Shown here: positions 33,190 through 37,780 of the stretch, piece by piece
How the letters are laid out: every line of letters begins with the position of its first letter
Position numbering within the stretch: position 1 is the stretch's first letter
Assembly: GCA_947627975.1 (NCBI GenBank)
Contig: CANQYB010000010.1
Coordinates: 1 to 37,780, forward strand
DNA from: an uncultured Bacilli bacterium
GTDB lineage: Bacteria > Bacillota_I > Bacilli_A > RF39 > UBA660
DNA: 37,780 nt
Direction of reading: 5' to 3'
The notes under the pieces: model-generated
The model's input: only the letters and a program-made list of their open reading frames with translations
What the model was told of the DNA's origin: nothing
Databases searched by the model: none
Position numbers and translations under genes: made by a program

Positions 33190-34936
33190 TTTTTACCTCC
33201 ACTTTTAATCCAAGTTCATTAAGTTGTTCCTTACTTACTATACTTGGAGCTTCACTCATTAAATCACTAGCCGTTTGAGTTTTTGGAAATGCAATAACAT
33301 CTTTAATATTATCAGTGCCAGTAAGTAACATGGTAAATCTTTCAAGTCCTATTGCAAGTCCAGCATGAGGAGGAGCTCCATATTTAAATGCTTCAGTAAA
33401 GAATCCAAATTTTTCTTTAATTTGTTCTTTAGTTAAACCAAGTGCATCAAATACAATATTTTGCATTTTAGGATCATGTATACGTACGGATCCCCCACCA
33501 AGTTCATAGCCGTTTAACACAATATCATAAGATAAACTTAAACACTTTTCTTTATTGCTTAAATCTTCAATGCTTGATGGCATAGTAAATGGATGATGCA
33601 TTGCTTTATATCTTTTATCAGTTTCAGAATATTCAAACATAGGGAAATCTGTAACCCATAAAAAATTAAGTTTATCTTTATCTATTAATTTAAGTTCATT
33701 TCCTATTTTCAAACGCAATGCTCCTAAAGAAGCATAAACAATTTTGGGCTTTGCAACAACTATTAAAATAAGATCATTATTTTCAATATTAAATTTATCC
33801 TTGATGGCCATTAATTTTTCATCTTCTAAATTTTTAGCAATAACACCATTAAATTGATCATTATCATATTTTAACCAAGCCATTCCTTTAGCACCATAAA
33901 TTTTGACAAATTCAATCATGTGTTCAATGTCACTTCGAGAATATTTATCACCATTATTTTTTACAATTAAACATTTGGCAATTCCACCTTCTTTTATACT
34001 TTCTGAAAAAACGCGCATTGTGGAATCTTTTAAAATATCGGTAATATCATTTAAATAGAGTTCAAATCTTGTATCTGGCTTATCTGAACCATATTTATCC
34101 ATTGCTTCATGCCAAGTAAGTCGTGGAAATTTATCAAGTTCAATATTTTTAACTTTTTTAACTACATATTTTAACATTTCTTCGGTTAAATTCATTACAT
34201 CTTCATCATTTGCAAAACTTAATTCCATATCAATTTGCGTAAATTCTGGTTGTCGATCAGCACGTAAATCTTCATCTCTAAAACATTTAGCTATTTGATA
34301 ATATTTTTCAAATCCTGAAACCATTAAAAGTTGTTTAAATATTTGTGGACTTTGAGGAAGGGCATAAAATGCTCCTTGATTAATTCTAGATGGTACAATA
34401 TAATCTCTTGCTCCTTCTGGTGTTGATTTACATAAAATTGGTGTTTCAATTTCTAAAAAGTCCTTTTTATTTAGAAATTCGCGAACTGAAGAAGCTATTT
34501 TATGACGAGTTATTATTGTATTTTGTAGTTTACTCTTTCTAAGTTCTAAATATCTATATTTTAATCCAACAGATTCATTTACTTCATTATCTTCATAAAT
34601 ATTAAAAGGAACAGGTTCTGCTTCTGATAAAATATTTAGATTTTCTACCATTAATTCTACTTCACCAGTAGGAATTTTAGGATTTATCATTTCATCATCT
34701 CTTTTTTGTAAAACGCCAGTAACTTCAATACAATATTCATTACGTAAATTTTCTGCTTTTAAAAAATTATCTTTTAAATATTCTCTATTAAATACAATTT
34801 GTAAAAAACCACTTCTATCACGTAAATCAATGAATATTACACCACCCATATCTCGTCTTTTATTAACCCATCCATGCACAGTTATTTTATTTCCAACATC
34901 TTTTAATCTAAAATCACCATTATTATATTTTTTCAT
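33182..34936 (-). CDS. aspS: Aspartate-tRNA ligase
   Basis: 584-aa bacterial-type class II synthetase: anticodon-binding OB domain (1-105, VHGWVNKRRDMGGVIFIDLRD), motif 1 near 140, motif 2 FRDEDLRADRQPEFTQID, the bacterial GAD insertion (about 280-410), ELGGGSVRIHDP and motif 3 GLAIGLERFTMLLTG. Its linkage with gatCAB in one operon suggests it may also charge tRNA-Asn with Asp, giving the substrate for amidation; no asnS is in the window, but its absence elsewhere cannot be judged. It starts 13 bases after hisS and overlaps gatC. Confidence 0.97.
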   Translation of the reverse strand: MKKYNNGDFRLKDVGNKITVHGWVNKRRDMGGVIFIDLRDRSGFLQIVFNREYLKDNFLKAENLRNEYCIEVTGVLQKRDDEMINPKIPTGEVELMVENLNILSEAEPVPFNIYEDNEVNESVGLKYRYLELRKSKLQNTIITRHKIASSVREFLNKKDFLEIETPILCKSTPEGARDYIVPSRINQGAFYALPQSPQIFKQLLMVSGFEKYYQIAKCFRDEDLRADRQPEFTQIDMELSFANDEDVMNLTEEMLKYVVKKVKNIELDKFPRLTWHEAMDKYGSDKPDTRFELYLNDITDILKDSTMRVFSESIKEGGIAKCLIVKNNGDKYSRSDIEHMIEFVKIYGAKGMAWLKYDNDQFNGVIAKNLEDEKLMAIKDKFNIENNDLILIVVAKPKIVYASLGALRLKIGNELKLIDKDKLNFLWVTDFPMFEYSETDKRYKAMHHPFTMPSSIEDLSNKEKCLSLSYDIVLNGYELGGGSVRIHDPKMQNIVFDALGLTKEQIKEKFGFFTEAFKYGAPPHAGLAIGLERFTMLLTGTDNIKDVIAFPKTQTASDLMSEAPSIVSKEQLNELGLKVEVKNE

Positions 34937-34949
34937 ATTAATTTCCTTT

Positions 34950-36215
34950 CTAAATATGCATATCTAAATATTCAACTAAATCTAATTCTTTGATTTTTTC
35001 TTCTTCTTTTGTTGTATTATCTTTTATGGTTATTAAACTCTTTTTAAAATCTTCAGAATTTAAAATAATTAAATATTTTGCTTTATATCTATCTGCTTCT
35101 TTAAATTGAGCTTTTAAATTTTTATTTAAAGAATTTATTTCTGAAATATACCCATTTAATCGAAGTAATTGATTTAAATAAATAGCTTTTTCTTTTTCTG
35201 TTTCATTTACATACATAATATATGTATCAATTTCTTTTTTTACAGGAATATTTATTTCTTCTAATTTTAAAATTGATATTAATCTATCAACTCCTAATGC
35301 AAAACCTACGGCAGGAGTATCAGGGCCATTTAAAGAACTAACTAGATTATTATATCTCCCTCCTGCACCGATTACTTTAGATGCACCTAATTCTTTTGAA
35401 TCAACTTCAATTTCAAAGACTGTATCAGTGTAATAATCAAGCCCTCTTACTAAATTTTCATCAATTTTATAATTTATTTCTAGTAAATCCAAATATTCTA
35501 ATACTTTTTCTAAATGTTTTTTACTATCATTACTTAAATATTCAGAAATTTTTGGAGCATTTTTTAAAATATCACTATCTTTGTCTACTTTACAATCAAG
35601 TATTCTTAAAGGATTTTTTTCATATCTTTCGTTACAATCACTACACAAATTTTTTAAATGAGGTTTTATATATTCTTTTAACGCCTTTTTATAATTTTCT
35701 CTAGATTGATTATCACCAAGAGAATTAATTTTAACAATTGTATTATAAATTCCTAATGAATTATATATATTAATAGGCAGAGAAATAATTTCAGCATCAA
35801 TTAACGGATCATTTGAACCAAATATTTCTACTCCTAATTGAGTAAATTCTCGAAGTCTCCCATTTTGTGGACGTTCATAACGATACATTGTACCATTATA
35901 ATATAATTTTACTGGTTGAATTATATCAGCATACATTTTATTTTCAATAAAACTTCTTACAACTCCTGCAGTACCCTCAGGACGCAAAGTAATATTTCTA
36001 TCTCCTCTATCTTTAAAATCATATGTTTCTTTACGAACAATATCTGAAGAATCACCTACACCTCTATGAAATAATTCACTAGCTTCAAATATGGGTGTTC
36101 TAATAAATTTATAATTATATTTTTCACAATAAGCATCAAATACATCGGAAATATATTTATAATATACAGAATCATTTTTAATTAAATCAACAGTACCTTT
36201 TGGTTTACTTATCAT
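34950..36215 (-). CDS. hisS: Histidine-tRNA ligase
   Basis: 421-aa class II synthetase: GTVDLIKND opening, FIRTPIFEASELFHRGVGDSSD, motif 2 TLRPEGTAGVVRSF and YRYERPQNGRLREFTQLG, the His-specific LVRGLDYYTDTVFE and GAGGRYNNLV, motif 3 PAVGFALGVDRLI and a C-terminal anticodon-binding domain (about 325-421). ATG 36215 is fixed by AAGGAGG eight bases upstream; the 19 extra residues in the track are read from the T-box terminator. It is the first gene of the hisS-aspS-gatCAB operon. Confidence 0.97.
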   Translation of the reverse strand: MISKPKGTVDLIKNDSVYYKYISDVFDAYCEKYNYKFIRTPIFEASELFHRGVGDSSDIVRKETYDFKDRGDRNITLRPEGTAGVVRSFIENKMYADIIQPVKLYYNGTMYRYERPQNGRLREFTQLGVEIFGSNDPLIDAEIISLPINIYNSLGIYNTIVKINSLGDNQSRENYKKALKEYIKPHLKNLCSDCNERYEKNPLRILDCKVDKDSDILKNAPKISEYLSNDSKKHLEKVLEYLDLLEINYKIDENLVRGLDYYTDTVFEIEVDSKELGASKVIGAGGRYNNLVSSLNGPDTPAVGFALGVDRLISILKLEEINIPVKKEIDTYIMYVNETEKEKAIYLNQLLRLNGYISEINSLNKNLKAQFKEADRYKAKYLIILNSEDFKKSLITIKDNTTKEEEKIKELDLVEYLDMHI

Positions 36216-36227
36216 AATTATCCTCCT

Positions 36228-36364
36228 TAAAAATAAAAAAACCAAAAATATGTAGGGGTGAAAGAATTTCACGGTGCCACCCTACTTTTTGGCTTAATTT
36301 TACTTTATCACATTTCTGCGTTCTACTTTTTATATAAGGGCGTCACTCCTTAAGTAGAAATTAC
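36228..36364 (-). promoter_or_regulatory. Short T-box leader controlling hisS-aspS-gatCAB
   Basis: The minus strand carries the conserved T-box AGGGTGGCACCGTG (about 36283-36270), the element that pairs with the CCA end of uncharged tRNA to form an antiterminator. Competing with it is a terminator: CCAAAAA-GTAGGG...GTGAAA/TTTCACCCCTAC...TTTTTGG, then a T run (36242-36292 plus tail). Upstream there is only one short hairpin (TTCTACTT/AAGTAGAA with AAGG/CCTT above it) in place of the usual ~100-base stem I. The specifier codon cannot be assigned: neither CAC nor CAT (His) sits in an obvious loop. GAC (Asp) occurs in the apical loop AGTGACGC, and GAAC occurs at the stem's 3' edge. Confidence 0.85.
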
Positions 36365-36370
36365 AATTTT

Positions 36371-36400
36371 ATTTTAACCTAAAATAGATAATTTAGTCAA
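36371..36400 (-). promoter_or_regulatory. Promoter of the T-box operon
   Basis: Minus strand TTGACT (36400-36395), then TAAAAT after 18 bases or TTAAAA after 17. It puts transcription start at about 36364, immediately before the leader hairpin. Confidence 0.55.
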
Positions 36401-36424
36401 GTAAATATAAAAAAGAAATTAATT

Positions 36425-37567
36425 TTAATTTAATTTCTTTTTTATTTTTACAATAGAATTTAATATTTCATTTTTAGTATTAAAATATAACTTATTATTG
36501 TTTATTTTTTCTCCATCAATTAATTCATCAAATATAACTTCCATTTGAGAAGAATTAAATTCTGGCTTAGCATAAACTGATACATCTAATTCATTTATTA
36601 ATCCTCTATATATAACATTCATTTGATTATTATCAAATTCTTCTTTAGCATACAATGATACATCTAATCCCATACTTAATCCATTATATATAGCTTTCAT
36701 TTGAGAAAAATTAAATTCTGGCTTAGCATAAACTGATACATCTAATCCATCACTTAATCCATTATATATAGCTTTCATTTGATAATAATTAAATTCTTCT
36801 TTAGCATAAACTGATACATCTAATCCCTCGCTTAATCCTTTATATATAATTTTCATTTGATCATTATCAAAATCTGGTTTAGCATACAATGATACATCTA
36901 ATCCTTCTTTTAATCCATCATATATAACTTTCATTTGAGAGGGATCAAATTCTTCTTTAGCGTAAACTGTTACATCTAATCCTTCTTTTAATCCATTATA
37001 TATAATTTCCATTTTACAATAGCTAAATTCCGGTTTAGCATAAACTGATACATCTAATCTGTCACTTAATCCATTATATATAACTTCCATTTGATCATTA
37101 TCAAATTCTTCTTTAGCATAAACTGATACATCTAATCCTTCTTTTAATCCATTATATATAATTTTCATTTGATCATAATCAAATTCTTTTTTGGCATATA
37201 TTGATACATCTAATTCTTCTTTTAATCCATTATATATAACTTCCATTTGATTATAATCAAATTCTTTTTTGGCATATATTGATACATCTAATCCTATGCT
37301 TAATCCTTTATATATAACTTTCATTTGATCATTATCAAATTCTGGTTTAACATACAATGATACATCTAATCCCTCACTTAATCCTTTATATATAATTTCC
37401 ATTTGATCATTATCTAATCTATAATTTGCTAATAATTCTAATTCTTTTAATGATATTTTTTTCTTTTCTAATAAATTAATTCCTTTTTCAATAATATTTA
37501 ATTTAAATGTATTAAATTTGTTTTTTTTAATATTTGTTTGCAGTTTATTCCAAAAATTATTCGTCAT
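36425..37567 (-). CDS. Protein of twelve 26-residue tandem repeats
   Basis: 380 aa, no signal or membrane segment. After a ~55-residue helical N-terminal part, twelve copies of a 26-residue unit follow: consensus (F)DNDQMKVIYKGLSEGLDVSV then YAKPEF. Spacing is exact, with no insertion between units; a C-terminal cap of about 35 residues ends the protein. The units look like two short helices each, suggesting a superhelical binding scaffold. Similar QM..I..GL..GLDVS.YA repeats occur in gut Firmicutes, as I recall, without a known role. ATG 37567 follows GGAGGAA; the track's start is five residues upstream. It has its own promoter and lies upstream of the hisS operon on the same strand. Confidence 0.85.
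   Translation of the reverse strand: MTNNFWNKLQTNIKKNKFNTFKLNIIEKGINLLEKKKISLKELELLANYRLDNDQMEIIYKGLSEGLDVSLYVKPEFDNDQMKVIYKGLSIGLDVSIYAKKEFDYNQMEVIYNGLKEELDVSIYAKKEFDYDQMKIIYNGLKEGLDVSVYAKEEFDNDQMEVIYNGLSDRLDVSVYAKPEFSYCKMEIIYNGLKEGLDVTVYAKEEFDPSQMKVIYDGLKEGLDVSLYAKPDFDNDQMKIIYKGLSEGLDVSVYAKEEFNYYQMKAIYNGLSDGLDVSVYAKPEFNFSQMKAIYNGLSMGLDVSLYAKEEFDNNQMNVIYRGLINELDVSVYAKPEFNSSQMEVIFDELIDGEKINNNKLYFNTKNEILNSIVKIKKKLN
36543..37419 (-). repeat. Twelve-copy 78-base tandem repeat (coding)
   Basis: The sequence ATTTGA (plus strand) recurs at 36543, 36621 and so on to 37401, always 78 bases apart. The arrays differ mostly by synonymous changes and a few surface residues, and lie wholly inside the repeat-protein gene. 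Confidence 0.9.
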
Positions 37568-37615
37568 TTTAAATTCCTCCACTTTAAATTTAACATAATT
37601 TTTTTGTTAAAAACT

Positions 37616-37644
37616 ATAATAATATATGAACTAACATTTGTCAA
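37616..37644 (-). promoter_or_regulatory. Promoter of the repeat-protein gene
   Basis: Minus strand TTGACA (37644-37639), 17-base spacer, TATTAT (37621-37616). Confidence 0.72.
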
Positions 37645-37688
37645 GTTTTACATTTTTAAATAATAATAAATATTGTAATATTACAATT

Positions 37689-37780
37689 GATGTGAAACAT
37701 TCCTATATAAAAAAAGTAATTCAAGTCGTATAATTGAGTTAACAAAAAAACAATATACGAAAGGACTTGAATTACATGAA
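37689..37780 (+). mobile_element. Left end of an IS element, transposase start at window edge
   Basis: Begins with the same terminal repeat as the relic at 6403-6841 (ATGTGAAACATTC), followed by TATATAAAAAAAG and TCGTATAATTGAGTTAAC. A 12-bp inverted repeat, GTAATTCAAGTC (37716-37727) and GACTTGAATTAC (37764-37775), surrounds a TATAAT (37729-37734). AAAGGA (37760-37765) and ATG at 37776 begin the presumed transposase, which runs out of the window. The right end is not visible, so completeness of the element cannot be judged. Confidence 0.72.

Noticed and set aside
34950-36272. Nineteen-residue hydrophobic N-terminal extension of HisS in the ORF track
   Set aside because: It is read from the T-box terminator; AAGGAGG places the start at 36215.
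36543-37419. Regular 78-base repeats that could suggest a CRISPR array
   Set aside because: There are no unique spacers; the whole unit repeats and it is an open reading frame with protein-level periodicity.

Overview
The window is extremely AT-rich and reads with the standard bacterial code: TGA is used as a stop (yidD) and Trp is TGG. Gene content is that of a reduced Bacilli or Mollicutes-like Firmicute: rnc-smc, a short SMC, hisS-aspS-gatCAB behind a T-box, an rarA/tcdA/6S neighbourhood, and lipoprotein and prepilin signals. An uncultured gut Bacilli lineage such as RF39 is my inference; nothing in the window names a species.

Layout. 1-2.6 kb: end of an unknown gene, a kinase-fold protein, yidD translationally coupled to a TroA-like lipoprotein that has no histidine, and tRNA-Ser(GCU). 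2.7-7.6 kb: a PQ-loop protein, then a decayed copy of rnc, a GT2 glycosyltransferase, a polytopic membrane protein and an IS relic, then the intact rnc. The two rnc copies are direct repeats bracketing about 3.4 kb of accessory DNA. 7.6-14 kb: smc, a 29-aa membrane peptide missing from the ORF track, a SpoIIM-like protein, mnmA, a coiled-coil membrane protein and an HTH regulator, the last two with their own consensus promoters and terminators. 14-19.5 kb (mostly minus): zupT, a U32 protein, a Clp-like ATPase with only the D1 module, a 39-aa basic peptide and a XerD-type recombinase. 19.5-22.7 kb: rarA-gpsA (plus) converging on tcdA (minus), then a probable 6S RNA.

22.7-29.4 kb (minus) is the most unusual block. 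It holds an M23 peptidase with cadherin-like domains, a HerA/DUF87 ATPase, a large prepilin-signal protein with Ig-like modules and a secreted Cys-rich protein. The last three are tightly spaced and probably one operon. 29.5-36.4 kb (minus) is a six-gene operon for His and Asp charging and Asn/Gln-tRNA amidation, led by a very short T-box and ended by a 30-bp perfect palindrome terminator. 36.4-37.6 kb encodes a protein of twelve in-register 26-aa repeats. The window ends at the left end of an IS of the same family as the relic at 6.4 kb, with the transposase start codon at the last bases.

Many starts in the supplied ORF track are GTG or TTG codons inside a GGTGAT-like Shine-Dalgarno; I moved them to the downstream ATG (or TTG) with good spacing. 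All family names are from reading motifs by eye; no database search was run.
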